A stretch of DNA of 64,000 nt, taken from contig AP023052.1 of assembly GCA_019703815.1 (NCBI GenBank), forward strand, positions 1,674,001 to 1,738,000. The letters are read 5' to 3'. The stretch is from Thaumasiovibrio occultus. Its GTDB lineage: Bacteria; Pseudomonadota; Gammaproteobacteria; Enterobacterales; Vibrionaceae. The first letter of the stretch is position 1; every line of letters starts with the position of its first letter. A program made the translations under genes and the position numbers. Under the pieces are notes generated by a model that was not told where the DNA came from, searched no databases, and saw only the letters and a list, made by a program, of their open reading frames with translations. Below are positions 36,057-45,261 of this stretch, in pieces.

Positions 36057-37562
36057 TTATTCCATTTCCGCCCAAACTTGCGCACATTTCACTGCGCGTT
36101 TCCAACCTTTGTAGCGCGTTTCACGCTTCTCTTCGTTACCGTCTGGTACGAATGAACGATCAAGCACCGCTTTGTTTTCTAGCTCTTCGATGCCATTCCA
36201 GAAACCCACCGCCATACCCGCTAGGTACGCCGCGCCCAGAGCAGTAACTTCAGTCACTTGTGGACGATGTACTTGGGTATCTAGCAAGTCAGCTTGGAAC
36301 TGCATCAAGAAGTTGTTTTGTACCGCGCCGCCATCCACTTTCAATGCAGAGAGCTTGATGCCAGAGTCCGCTTGCATTGCATCCAACACGTCGCGGGTTT
36401 GGTAAGCGATACTTTCCAGCGTTGCACGAACGATATGGTTTGCGTTCGCACCGCGAGTTAGACCCACGATAGTACCGCGTGCATACGCATCCCAGTATGG
36501 CGCGCCAAGACCAGTAAACGCTGGTACCACGTAAACGCCGTTTGAGGTGTCGACTTTCGTTGCGAAGTATTCAGAGTCGTGCGCATCCGCAATCAACTTC
36601 ATCTCATCGCGAAGCCACTGGATTGACGCACCGCCCATAAATACCGCACCTTCCAATGCGTAAGCTGGCTCGCCTTTCGGGCCCACACCCAAGGTGGTCA
36701 ACAAACCGTTGTGCGAGGTCACTTTCTCTTTACCGGTGTTCATCAGCAAGAAACAGCCCGTACCGTAGGTGTTCTTCGCTTGGCCAGGCTCCACACACAT
36801 CTGGCCAAACAGCGCGGCTTGTTGGTCACCGGCAATACCTGCGATTGGAATACGTGTTCCGCCTTTACCACCAATGTTGGTTTGGCCGTACACTTCAGAT
36901 GAACACTTCACTTCTGGCATCATGCTCGCTGGAATGCCCAGCTCGTCGAGCATTTTCTGATCCCACTTCATCTCATTGATGTTGAACAACATAGTACGAG
37001 ATGCGTTAGTGTAATCCGTCACGTGAACGCGACCTTGGGTCATCTTCCACACCAACCACGTATCAACGGTACCGAACAATAGCTTGCCCGCTTGCGCGTC
37101 TTCACGTGCGCCTTCAACGTTGTCGAGGATCCATTTTACTTTGGTGCCCGAGAAGTACGGGTCAAGTAGCAGACCGGTGTTTTCACGCACGTACTCTTCT
37201 AGGCCACGCGCTTTTAGCTCTTCACAGATCTGAGCGGTACGACGACACTGCCATACAATCGCGTTGTAAACGGGCTTGCCGGTTTCTTTGTTCCATACGA
37301 TGGTGGTTTCGCGTTGGTTGGTGATACCAATCGCTGCCACTTCGTCAGGACGGATATTTGCTTTGCTCAGTGCTTCAACCAAGGTTGAACTTTGGGTTGC
37401 AAAAATTTCCAGTGGATCATGCTCTACCCAGCCTGCTTCAGGGTAATGTTGGGTAAACTCACGCTGAGAGCTGCTTACGATATTCGCATCATGGTCTAGT
37501 ACTACCGCACGAGAGCTGGTTGTGCCTTGGTCTAGCGCGACAATGTATTTTTTATTGGTCAT
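36057..37562 (-). CDS. glpK: Glycerol kinase
   Basis: A 501-residue FGGY-family kinase that phosphorylates glycerol to sn-glycerol-3-phosphate, trapping it in the cytoplasm. The N-terminal phosphate-binding loop [16 protein letters not shown], the mid-protein [14 protein letters not shown], the [13 protein letters not shown] segment and the C-terminal [17 protein letters not shown] are all diagnostic. The start is taken as the ATG at 37562 with AAGGGTG upstream; a TTG two codons before is possible. Length equals E. coli GlpK. It is co-transcribed with glpF, 40 bp upstream. Confidence 0.97.
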   Translation of the reverse strand: MTNKKYIVALDQGTTSSRAVVLDHDANIVSSSQREFTQHYPEAGWVEHDPLEIFATQSSTLVEALSKANIRPDEVAAIGITNQRETTIVWNKETGKPVYNAIVWQCRRTAQICEELKARGLEEYVRENTGLLLDPYFSGTKVKWILDNVEGAREDAQAGKLLFGTVDTWLVWKMTQGRVHVTDYTNASRTMLFNINEMKWDQKMLDELGIPASMMPEVKCSSEVYGQTNIGGKGGTRIPIAGIAGDQQAALFGQMCVEPGQAKNTYGTGCFLLMNTGKEKVTSHNGLLTTLGVGPKGEPAYALEGAVFMGGASIQWLRDEMKLIADAHDSEYFATKVDTSNGVYVVPAFTGLGAPYWDAYARGTIVGLTRGANANHIVRATLESIAYQTRDVLDAMQADSGIKLSALKVDGGAVQNNFLMQFQADLLDTQVHRPQVTEVTALGAAYLAGMAVGFWNGIEELENKAVLDRSFVPDGNEEKRETRYKGWKRAVKCAQVWAEME

Positions 37563-37602
37563 TTTCAAACACCCTTTTATTTCACTTATTATTATACGTT
37601 AT

Positions 37603-38451
37603 TTAGATTTGAGCTTCTTCAGCGCTGTTGTCACATTGATTAGGAATAGTACAACCTGTGCCTACTGTCGGCAGGAATGCACCAATCACTTTCGGGTAAA
37701 CCCAGCCGCCGAAACATGCACCGGCAATCGGAGCAAGAATAGGAACGATAAAGTAAGGAATATCTTTAGCACCCGTTAGCGCCTGATCCCAGCCTGCAAA
37801 GAAAGCAAACAACTTAGGACCAAAGTCACGCGCTGGGTTCATTGCAAAGCCAGTTAGTGGGCCGAACGAGCCGCCGATCACCGCAATCAAGATACCGATC
37901 AACAGTGGGTTCATCGCACCACGGTGCGCGCCGTTGTTCTCGTCACCAAGCGCCAGAATGCCGAACATCAACATAGCGGTGATCGCAAATTCCACTGCGA
38001 ACGCGCCAAAGAATGACAATGAAGCATGCGGATAGGTCGAGAAGATCCCCGCCGTTGCTAAGCCATCCGCACTACCACGTACGATGCCATTTGCTAGCTC
38101 GTATTCGGCAAACATCGGGCCATATAGGAAGTACACCAAGGCTGCAGCAGAGAAAGCGCCCAAGAGTTGCGACAAAATGTAAGGAGCAACTTTCGCCTTA
38201 TCGAAACCGTGGAATGCGGTTAATGCTAAGGTCACTGCTGGGTTAAGGTGCGCACCCGACACGCCTGCGGTGCAGTAAATAGCTAGAGTAACACCGAAGC
38301 CCCAAACAATACTGACTTCCCATTGGGTAAACTCAGCCCCGGCTAATACCAGTGCGGCAACACACCCGACGCCGAAAAAGATAATTAACCCTGTACCGAT
38401 AAACTCCGCGATGCACTGCCCCAGCAGCGAGTGTTGCTGTTGTTTGGCCAT
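37603..38451 (-). CDS. glpF: Glycerol uptake facilitator (aquaglyceroporin)
   Basis: A 282-residue major intrinsic protein with six membrane helices and two half-helices. The first NPA motif is HLNPAVTLALT, the second is FAMNPARDFGPK; Asp after the second NPA and the Gly-rich pore segments mark it as a glycerol channel rather than a water-only aquaporin. The start at 38451 has AGGAGG upstream; an upstream in-frame ATG adds 30 residues without a ribosome site. It is the first gene of glpFK, under the divergent GlpR-controlled region. Confidence 0.96.
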   Translation of the reverse strand: MAKQQQHSLLGQCIAEFIGTGLIIFFGVGCVAALVLAGAEFTQWEVSIVWGFGVTLAIYCTAGVSGAHLNPAVTLALTAFHGFDKAKVAPYILSQLLGAFSAAALVYFLYGPMFAEYELANGIVRGSADGLATAGIFSTYPHASLSFFGAFAVEFAITAMLMFGILALGDENNGAHRGAMNPLLIGILIAVIGGSFGPLTGFAMNPARDFGPKLFAFFAGWDQALTGAKDIPYFIVPILAPIAGACFGGWVYPKVIGAFLPTVGTGCTIPNQCDNSAEEAQI

Positions 38452-38614
38452 GACGGCCTCCTTTGTGTGGTTGATAAAAGCGCATTGACCTTTGCTTTTC
38501 CGTTGTGAGTGCATGTGCGCATTTCGCGTGTTGAACGGCAAAGGTCAATACCCTCGTGGTATCTGAGGCTCACTATACTCGTCACTGGACAAACCACTAC
38601 TGCGCGAAAACACA

Positions 38615-38634
38615 AATGAGCGAACGAGCACATT
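38615..38634. promoter_or_regulatory. GlpR-type operator on the glpFK side
   Basis: AATGAGCGAACGAGCACATT is an imperfect inverted repeat of the GlpR half-site. It is nearly the reverse complement of the site at 38840-38857, with a 2-base insertion. It lies about 165 bp upstream of glpF. Confidence 0.7.
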
Positions 38635-38839
38635 TTTTGTAGCACATGAATATATTTCTGTTAGCCAGATCAATTTTATCTTCTGTTTTCACCCTCCATT
38701 TTGGCGATTTAACCCTAATAAAGTCACCAAACGGTCTATTTTTATTCCATTATTCAGATTATTACGCTGCATTAGATAAATTAATCCAAGGATAATTCTT
38801 GTACTGGTCTGCTCACTTACTGGTCACTTGAATCAATTA

Positions 38840-38857
38840 AATGTTCGTTCGCTCATT
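38840..38857. promoter_or_regulatory. GlpR-type operator on the glpABC side
   Basis: AATGTTCGTTCGCTCATT has half-sites AATGTTCG and, inverted, AATGAGCG. It lies 75 bp upstream of glpA; another half-site (GCGAACAT) follows at 38881-38888. Position and sequence fit repression of the glpABC operon by GlpR. Confidence 0.75.
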
Positions 38858-38932
38858 TCTGTGAGTCAATTCATATAAAAGCGAACATCCCAGTGGCACA
38901 CTAATACCACTAGTTACTTTGAGGGATCCGAC

Positions 38933-40633
38933 ATGCCACGCTTTGAAACAGATGTCGTCATTATTGGTGGGGGTGCAACTGGCACCTCTATCTTGCGCGA
39001 TTGCGCGCTTCGCGGGATCAACGCGATCTTATTAGAACAAGACGATTTGGCCTCTGGCACAACAGGTCGTAACCACGGCTTACTTCACTCCGGCGCGCGT
39101 TATGCAGTGACCGATGCGCACTCTGCGGTGGAATGCATTCAAGAAAACAAGATCTTGAAAACCATTGCGCGCCACTGTGTCGAAGAAACCGATGGCCTGT
39201 ATTTGACGCTCCCTGAAGATGACATCAATTTTCAATCCACCTTTATCGATGCATGTCGCAAGTCAGGGATCAGTGCACAACGTTTAACCCGTGAAGAAGC
39301 GCTACGTTTCGAGCCCAACGCCAACCCAACCCTACTCGGTGCGGTGCGCGTGCCTGACGGTACGCTGGATCCGTTCCGCCTATGTGCGTCTAACATCCTT
39401 GATGCGAAAGAGCTCGGCGGCAAAGTGTTTACCCATACCAGAGTGACTGGGCTGATCCGCGAGCAAAACCGCGTGGTGGGCGTGAAGTGTTACAACATGC
39501 ACCAGCGCCAATCGTTCGAGATTTACGCGCAACAAGTGATTAATGCGGCGGGTATTTGGGGGCAAGGCATTGCGGAATATGCCGATCTCAAGATCAAAAT
39601 GTTCCCTGCCAAAGGCTCACTGTTGATCCTCGATTACCGCATTAATAACGTGGTGCTCAACCGTTGTCGCCCACCGGCAGACGCCGACATTTTGGTGCCG
39701 GGCGATACTATTTCGCTGATTGGCACGACCTCACAACACATTGATATTAGTGAAATTAACGATCTTCACGTCACCAGTGATGAAGTCGATACCCTGCTCG
39801 AAGAAGGCACTAAGCTTGCGCCAATTATGGCCAATAGCCGAATTTTGCGTGCTTACGCTGGGGTTCGCCCACTGGTTGCGGTTGATGATGATGGCAGCGG
39901 CCGTAACATTAGCCGCGGCATTGTATTGCTTGATCACCAAGAGCGTGATGGCCTTGAAGGCTTTGTCACTATCACTGGCGGCAAGCTAATGACCTGTCGC
40001 TTAATGGCGGAAATGGCGACCGACATGGTGGCGAAAAAGCTCGGCAACACCACGCCGTGTGAAACCCACACTCGCCTCCTACCTGGTGCCGCCAAAGCGC
40101 CAAAACAGAGCAAGAAAACCGCGAGCCTAGCAAAACCTGTCTACGAAAGTGCGGTTTATCGCCACGGCGAGCGCGCGTTGCAATTTATGGATGGCAGCAA
40201 AGCGAGCGAAACCATTATCTGTGAATGTGAAATGGTCACTGCTGGTGAAATTCAATACGCCATTCAATCGCTTGATGTCCATAACTTAGTGGATTTACGT
40301 CGCCGTACCCGTTTGGGCATGGGGCCGTGCCAAGGTGAGTTATGTGCATACCGCGCCGCCAGTTTGTTTACCCAATACACCGATACCAATGCGGCGAACT
40401 TGCTGGTTGATTTCCTTGAAGAGCGCTGGAAAGGCGCAAAACCTATCCTTTGGGGCGATGCGCTGCGCGAATCCGAATACAGCTATTGGATTTATGAAAC
40501 CCTGATGGGCGGTGGCGAGATCCCCGCAGCGCCAATTCACACGCAAGAATTAGAACCGACAGCAACCACCGATCACACCCACGGTTGCTGCAACAAATCA
40601 GCGACGCAGGAGAACGCCAATGCTGAACTTTGA
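38933..40633 (+). CDS. glpA: Anaerobic glycerol-3-phosphate dehydrogenase, subunit A
   Basis: A 566-residue FAD-containing catalytic subunit. The N-terminus has the dinucleotide-binding motif VIIGGGATGTSILRDCALRG at about residues 9-28 and GTTGRNHGLLHSGARYAVTD. The C-terminal BFD-type [2Fe-2S]-like domain contains ICECEMVTAGE at about 420-432 and MGPCQGELCAYR at about 463-474. With GlpB and GlpC it oxidises glycerol-3-phosphate anaerobically, passing electrons to menaquinone. It starts the glpABC operon; its end overlaps glpB by 14 bp. Confidence 0.96.
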   Translation: MPRFETDVVIIGGGATGTSILRDCALRGINAILLEQDDLASGTTGRNHGLLHSGARYAVTDAHSAVECIQENKILKTIARHCVEETDGLYLTLPEDDINFQSTFIDACRKSGISAQRLTREEALRFEPNANPTLLGAVRVPDGTLDPFRLCASNILDAKELGGKVFTHTRVTGLIREQNRVVGVKCYNMHQRQSFEIYAQQVINAAGIWGQGIAEYADLKIKMFPAKGSLLILDYRINNVVLNRCRPPADADILVPGDTISLIGTTSQHIDISEINDLHVTSDEVDTLLEEGTKLAPIMANSRILRAYAGVRPLVAVDDDGSGRNISRGIVLLDHQERDGLEGFVTITGGKLMTCRLMAEMATDMVAKKLGNTTPCETHTRLLPGAAKAPKQSKKTASLAKPVYESAVYRHGERALQFMDGSKASETIICECEMVTAGEIQYAIQSLDVHNLVDLRRRTRLGMGPCQGELCAYRAASLFTQYTDTNAANLLVDFLEERWKGAKPILWGDALRESEYSYWIYETLMGGGEIPAAPIHTQELEPTATTDHTHGCCNKSATQENANAEL

Positions 40634-41978
40634 TACTCTCGTAATTGGCGGTGGTCTAGCAGGTTACTGCGCAGCGATTAAAAGTGCTCAACAAGGTTTG
40701 AAAACCGCGTTGATCAGCCAAGGTGAAGGCAGCCTGCATTTTGCGTCAGGCTCCATCGATGTGCTCGCCAAGCACCCGACCACCTTTGAAAACGTGCGTT
40801 TTCCATTGTCAGCGATTGAGGAATTGCCCGCCGATCACCCGCACCCGTACCGCAAGATCGGCGCGCTTGAAACCCAAGCATCGCTCGATTGGTTTAATGG
40901 GTTAATGGCCGATCAAGGGATTCATTTCCACCAACTTGACGCACTGGAAAATCACTGGCGAATTACCCCATTCGGTACGCTAAAAGCGACGTGGCTTTCG
41001 CAAGTGTTCTGCGCTTTGCTCGATGATAAGCCGTGCGATTACGAGCGCGTGATCATTGTCGGTGTTGATGGTTTCCGCGACTTCCAACCTGCGGTTACCG
41101 CTGAAAACATTGCCAAACTGCCACAATTTGCTGGCATTGCAGTAAAACAAGCCATGGTAGTCTTGCCAGAAACCAAAGCCAACGACGGCCTGCGTGCGAA
41201 ACGCGCGATCGACTATGCCCGTGCCCTACGTGAGCCACTGATGTATAACGCAATGCGCGATCAGCTCATGCGTATCGCCACCCCACGTGATTTGGTGATC
41301 ATGCCATCAGTATTTGGCAACGGTGACGGCCAAGAATATATGGCGCGCTTGCAACGCGACACCCATCTACAGTTCCACGAAGTGCCTACAATGCCACCGT
41401 CTTTGCTTGGTATTCGCATCGCTGATGCACTACACCGCGCCTTTGTTGAAGCTGGCGGCACCTTACTAAAAGGTGACGCGGTAACTCGCGCGCAAATGGC
41501 AAAACAAGAAACCGTCGATGGTCAATCCCAGTGGGTCATAGAACGTGTTCACACCCGCAAGATGGCGGATCTTCCGCTAAGCGCAAAACACATTATCCTC
41601 GCAAGTGGCAGTTTCTTTAGTCATGGCCTCGTTGCCACTGCCGATACGATCCTTGAGCCGGTTTTTGGTCTTGATGTCGACGCCCCTGCCAAACGTGACG
41701 ATTGGTACGCCGACCGCTTTTTAGATGCTCATCCTTACATTCGTAGCGGCGTGATCACCGATGATAACTTCGCTCCATCGATTCAAGGCACGACCGTTAG
41801 CAACCTCAGCTGCATCGGTGGCGTCCTTGCTGGGTTTGATCCGGTAAAAGAAGGCTCTGGCGGCGGCATTTCCATCGCTACTGGCTTTGCGGCCGCGCAC
41901 TGGCACGCTCGCGCTTTGCGCGCAGAAAACGCAACTATTGGCACTCAACAACAATTAGATAATGAGGCTGTGGCATGA
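40620..41978 (+). CDS. glpB: Anaerobic glycerol-3-phosphate dehydrogenase, subunit B
   Basis: A 452-residue flavoprotein subunit with an N-terminal FAD/FMN-binding fold (LVIGGGLAGYCAAIKSAQQG) and a C-terminal GGVLAGFDPVKEGSGGGISI segment. It relays electrons from GlpA to GlpC. The ATG lies within the 3' end of glpA, and the stop overlaps the glpC start by 4 bp, showing translational coupling. Length is somewhat over the E. coli subunit (419). Confidence 0.95.
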   Translation: MLNFDTLVIGGGLAGYCAAIKSAQQGLKTALISQGEGSLHFASGSIDVLAKHPTTFENVRFPLSAIEELPADHPHPYRKIGALETQASLDWFNGLMADQGIHFHQLDALENHWRITPFGTLKATWLSQVFCALLDDKPCDYERVIIVGVDGFRDFQPAVTAENIAKLPQFAGIAVKQAMVVLPETKANDGLRAKRAIDYARALREPLMYNAMRDQLMRIATPRDLVIMPSVFGNGDGQEYMARLQRDTHLQFHEVPTMPPSLLGIRIADALHRAFVEAGGTLLKGDAVTRAQMAKQETVDGQSQWVIERVHTRKMADLPLSAKHIILASGSFFSHGLVATADTILEPVFGLDVDAPAKRDDWYADRFLDAHPYIRSGVITDDNFAPSIQGTTVSNLSCIGGVLAGFDPVKEGSGGGISIATGFAAAHWHARALRAENATIGTQQQLDNEAVA

Positions 41979-43192
41979 ACACTGAACTGAATCCTCTCCA
42001 CCATACCAAGTTCGAACAGTGCCTAAAATGTACCGTTTGTACGGTTTACTGCCCAGTTGCTAAAGCCAACCCATTGTATCCGGGGCCAAAACAGTGCGGC
42101 CCCGATGGTGAACGCCTGCGCCTAAAAGATGCCACCTATTACGATGATGCGCTTAAACTGTGCACCAACTGTAAACGCTGTGAAACGGCGTGTCCTTCTG
42201 GGGTTAACATTGGCGATATCATTGCCGTGGCGCGAAAAAACCACGAGAAAATTCCACCTAGCCCGAAACGTCTGCGCGACTTTGTGCTGAGCCATACCGA
42301 TCTGTTCGGATCGCTCTCTGCCCCACTGGCGCCAGTGGTCAATACGCTAACCAGCATCAAGCCGGTGAAAACCTTGATGCACCATACCGTCGGGATTGAT
42401 AAGCACAAAGATCTGCCAAAATACAGCCGCCACTCTTTTCGCAAGTGGTTCGCCAGCCAAGAAGAGACGCAAAAACGCTACAGCGAGCAAGTCTGCTTCT
42501 TCCACGGTTGTTACGTGAACTACAACAACCCGCAGCAAGGCAAAGACTTGGTGAAAGTGCTCAACGCGATGGACATCGGCGTCCAACTGCTGGACAAAGA
42601 GCGTTGTTGTGGCGTTCCGCTGATCGCCAACGGCTTTTTCAAAAAAGCGCAGAAGAACGCCAACATCAACGTCGATGCGATCGCTAATTTGCCATCACCC
42701 ATGCCGGTGCTATCGACCTCCTCTACCTGTGCGTTTACCTTAAAGCAGGAATACCCGCATGTATTGGACGTCGACAATAGCGCAGTGGCCGATCAGATCT
42801 TCTATGTCACCCGTTTCTTGCTTAAACGCATTATGGAAGGCAAAGGGCTGAAATTAAAATCTACCCCACTGAAGGTGCTTTATCACACCCCTTGCCACTT
42901 AGAGCGCAGCGGCAACGTCATTTTCACCCTAGAGCTGTTGAAACTGATCCCGGGACTAGAGTTGGTGGTGTTGGACAGCCAGTGCTGCGGCAGCGCCGGC
43001 ACCTACGGTTTTAAAGCGGAAAACTACGATACCTCAATGAAGATTGGGCAAAGCCTGTTTGAGAAGATCCGCGCGCAAGATGCCGATTATCTTGTCTCGG
43101 ATTGCGAAACCTGTAAGTGGCAGCTTGATGAAAACACCCAACTTGAAACGCTGCACCCGATTACGCTGTTAGCGATGGCGCTAGACGACTAG
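41975..43192 (+). CDS. glpC: Anaerobic glycerol-3-phosphate dehydrogenase, subunit C
   Basis: A 405-residue iron-sulfur subunit. Two 4Fe-4S ferredoxin motifs lie near the N-terminus: CLKCTVCTVYCPV (about residues 17-29) and CTNCKRCETACPSG (about 62-75). The C-terminal half has two CCG domains: CFFHGCYVNY ... ERCCGVPL and HTPCHLERSG ... DSQCCGSAGTYG. This subunit anchors the complex to the membrane and hands electrons to quinone. It is the last gene of the operon; a strong terminator follows. Confidence 0.96.
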   Translation: MNTELNPLHHTKFEQCLKCTVCTVYCPVAKANPLYPGPKQCGPDGERLRLKDATYYDDALKLCTNCKRCETACPSGVNIGDIIAVARKNHEKIPPSPKRLRDFVLSHTDLFGSLSAPLAPVVNTLTSIKPVKTLMHHTVGIDKHKDLPKYSRHSFRKWFASQEETQKRYSEQVCFFHGCYVNYNNPQQGKDLVKVLNAMDIGVQLLDKERCCGVPLIANGFFKKAQKNANINVDAIANLPSPMPVLSTSSTCAFTLKQEYPHVLDVDNSAVADQIFYVTRFLLKRIMEGKGLKLKSTPLKVLYHTPCHLERSGNVIFTLELLKLIPGLELVVLDSQCCGSAGTYGFKAENYDTSMKIGQSLFEKIRAQDADYLVSDCETCKWQLDENTQLETLHPITLLAMALDD

Positions 43193-43248
43193 CCGCCGCC
43201 CCTTTGCGAGTTCCCCCACGCGCAAACAACACCTCTGACAGATACGAC

Positions 43249-43276
43249 AAAGCCGGCAAACCCGGCTTTTTTTTGT
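43249..43276 (+). terminator. Terminator after glpC
   Basis: The stem AAGCCGG / CCGGCTT around a short loop is followed by eight T residues. Confidence 0.9.
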
Positions 43277-43485
43277 TATAGATAACACTGTATCAGGCCG
43301 CTATCGCTATGTTTTTTGTCCTAGAAAACGCAGTATATCTTAAGCTTGGCGATCACAAAGCCAACAAAGCGACGACAAAATCAGCAAACGCACGGTAAAA
43401 CAGCAAATTATCGCATTTTGAGGCTTGCACCACTGAGAAAAAACCAATACTATCCTTTGCACGCTCCGAATGACGGACACGCAGT

Positions 43486-43562
43486 ACGACCGTAGCTCAG
43501 TTGGTTAGAGCACCACCTTGACATGGTGGGGGTCGGTGGTTCGAATCCACTCGGTCGTACCA
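43486..43562 (+). tRNA. tRNA-Val (GAC anticodon)
   Basis: A 77-nt cloverleaf with encoded CCA: acceptor ACGACCG / CGGTCGT, D-arm TAGCTCAGTTGGTTAGAGCA, anticodon stem CCACC / GGTGG with loop TTGACAT, and T-arm GGTTCGAATCC. First of three tRNA-Val genes. Confidence 0.95.
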
Positions 43563-43603
43563 ACTTTTGCCTTAGATTTAGTAATGCAAAAGTCACAGAA
43601 TTT

Positions 43604-43680
43604 GGGTCTATAGCTCAGTTGGTTAGAGTACTACCTTGACATGGTAGGGGTCGGCAGTTCGAGTCTGCCTAGACCCACCA
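43604..43680 (+). tRNA. tRNA-Val (GAC anticodon)
   Basis: A 77-nt cloverleaf with encoded CCA: acceptor GGGTCTA / TAGACCC, anticodon stem CTACC / GGTAG with loop TTGACAT, and T-loop GTTCGAG. Second of the cluster, 41 bp after the first. Confidence 0.95.
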
Positions 43681-43729
43681 AATTCCGATAATCGCACCTC
43701 TCTTAGAGAGACCCAACAGCGATTATTTA

Positions 43730-43805
43730 GGGCGATTAGCTCAGTTGGGAGAGCACCTCCCTTACAAGGAGGGGGTCACTGGTTCGAGCCCGGTATCGCC
43801 CACCA
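43730..43805 (+). tRNA. tRNA-Val (TAC anticodon)
   Basis: A 76-nt cloverleaf with encoded CCA: acceptor GGGCGAT / ATCGCCC, anticodon stem CTCCC / GAGGG with loop TTACAAG, and T-loop GTTCGAG. Last of the cluster and the boundary of the accessory island that follows. Confidence 0.95.
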
Positions 43806-43845
43806 CTTTCAAAAACCATCGCTTTTTAGCGTGGCGAAAGTTAAA

Positions 43846-43877
43846 CAAAAAAGCCTGCTTTTAAAGCAGGCTTTTTT
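43846..43877 (+). terminator. Terminator after the tRNA-Val cluster
   Basis: AAAAAAGCCTGCTTT pairs with AAAGCAGGCTTTTTT, followed by T residues. Confidence 0.9.
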
Positions 43878-43896
43878 GCGTTTAGAGCAAACTCAA

Positions 43897-44040
43897 CTAA
43901 TCCGAAATATTAGGCAATTTCCCGCCGATTTTTCCATCCACCCCATTTGTGCCCACGTTGTGACCATCGTAGTTTGCTAATTTAGTAATGGCTTTCTGAG
44001 TTTTGACCCCTATCCGCGCAGAGTTACCACGGCCACGTGT
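43897..44040 (-). pseudogene. Unidentified gene fragment abutting a phage remnant
   Basis: The minus-strand frame ends [20 protein letters not shown] and then GHNVGTNGVDGKIGGKLPNI before its stop at 43897. It reads like the C-terminus of a real protein but loses sense near 44035, exactly where the plus-strand terminase fragment starts. I do not recognise it. Confidence 0.35.
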
Positions 44041-44340
44041 ATGTGGATGAGTACTTCTGGATCCCAAAGTTTGATGAGCTGAACAAACTCGCCTCGGCAA
44101 TGGCGACGCACAAAAAGTGGCGCAAAACCTATTTCTCGACCCCCTCATCAAAAATGCACAAAGCCTATCCGTTTTGGACCGGTGACCAATGGCGCAAAGG
44201 CCGAGATTCCCGCGCTAACATTGAATTCCCCACCGTTGATGAATGCCGTGATGGCGGCAAACTCTGCCCCGATAAGCAGTGGCGCTATGTGGTGAACAAC
44301 GCCACCGACATCATCAACCGCCCGAATTTACTGATACGGT
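44031..44340 (+). pseudogene. Fragment of a P2-like phage terminase large subunit
   Basis: The frame translates to [38 protein letters not shown] and [13 protein letters not shown], then [11 protein letters not shown], matching the ATPase/terminase subunit (GpP) of P2-like phages. Only about 100 residues remain; the N-terminal ATPase half and the C-terminal nuclease are missing. It shows a former prophage at the tRNA-Val site. Confidence 0.8.
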
Positions 44341-44560
44341 TTGACTTGAGTATTGGAGAGAACAGTTCGATTCTTGGGATTGGGCTGCACTTTTGTTTGT
44401 GTCGTTTGTTATAGTTTTTTATCAATCACCGTATTTACTAGCTGGTATTCACTGATCTGTTTGGTGTCAACACCCGCCTGGTTACTCAATAGTGAAGCCA
44501 TATCTCTGATTACCATGCGCTATAACGATCGATAAAAGGAGCAAGTGAATAGCCACCGAC

Positions 44561-44770
44561 TCAGTAGAGATAGTCACCCTCTAAGTAATCATTGTATTGA
44601 GTTAGTGATTCTTGTTTTTTCTTAGCCACAAAAAGGATGATGATTTTTGTTCCAGAGGGTGTTACTACACCTCTATTAATCGCCTGGATTCCTTTGTAGC
44701 CCAAAATTTTAGATAGATACGGCCGGTCGTATTGCTGTCCAATTTTCAGATTATTGAAACTAACTGGCAC
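44561..44770 (-). pseudogene. N-terminal fragment of a defence-type protein (PUA-like/HNH-associated)
   Basis: A 69-residue frame with a clean start (MPVSFNNLKIGQQYDRPYLS) and ILGYKGIQAINRGVVTPSG, then IIILFVAKKKQESLTQYNDY, ending in a stop just after LEGDYLY. In longer proteins this segment precedes restriction-type domains. The frame is cut short, so it is probably a remnant. The family is recalled from pattern and is uncertain. Confidence 0.5.
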
Positions 44771-45261
44771 GATGCATCCTTATCGATAGCCTACGTCTGA
44801 AGCGGTCCAACAATAGAAACCTATTTCCCGGCGATGCTTCTACACTAGACTGGAACTTTCAACTTATTAGTGAAGAGTGAGTATATGGCTCAAACAAAGT
44901 TCAATCTTGTGTATCCCCCTTTAAATAAGTCTGCGCTCTTTCACGTCGTTACGGGACAGCAAGTTCATGGCAACATTCGGTACGCTGTGCCGGCAAACAA
45001 TGAAAATGCACACGAATCCAAATTCCGCAAGCACCGATTTTAACGCCCTTTCCTCTTCGTTCTTCTTGCAGATCGGCTGATTGGGCCATTTTGCACTTCG
45101 GTGGCGAGTCGAGCGTTGTCCCGCGCCGGTGGGTAGGGCTGCCACGGGGGAATGGGTGTGATGTGGGTGGGGAGTCTCTGCCGTATATATACAGTTTAGG
45201 GTGTAAAGGGGTTGGTGTTGACGGTTCGCGGTCTTAGTCGTATACTTTTGCGAGATCCTCC
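44771..45261. other. Mosaic region without a supported gene
   Basis: A 51-codon plus-strand frame starts at 44885 (MAQTKFNLVYPPLNKSALFH) without an identifiable domain. The segment at 45070-45180 is GC-rich and looks different in composition from both sides. No repeats at the edges were seen. Confidence 0.35.
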
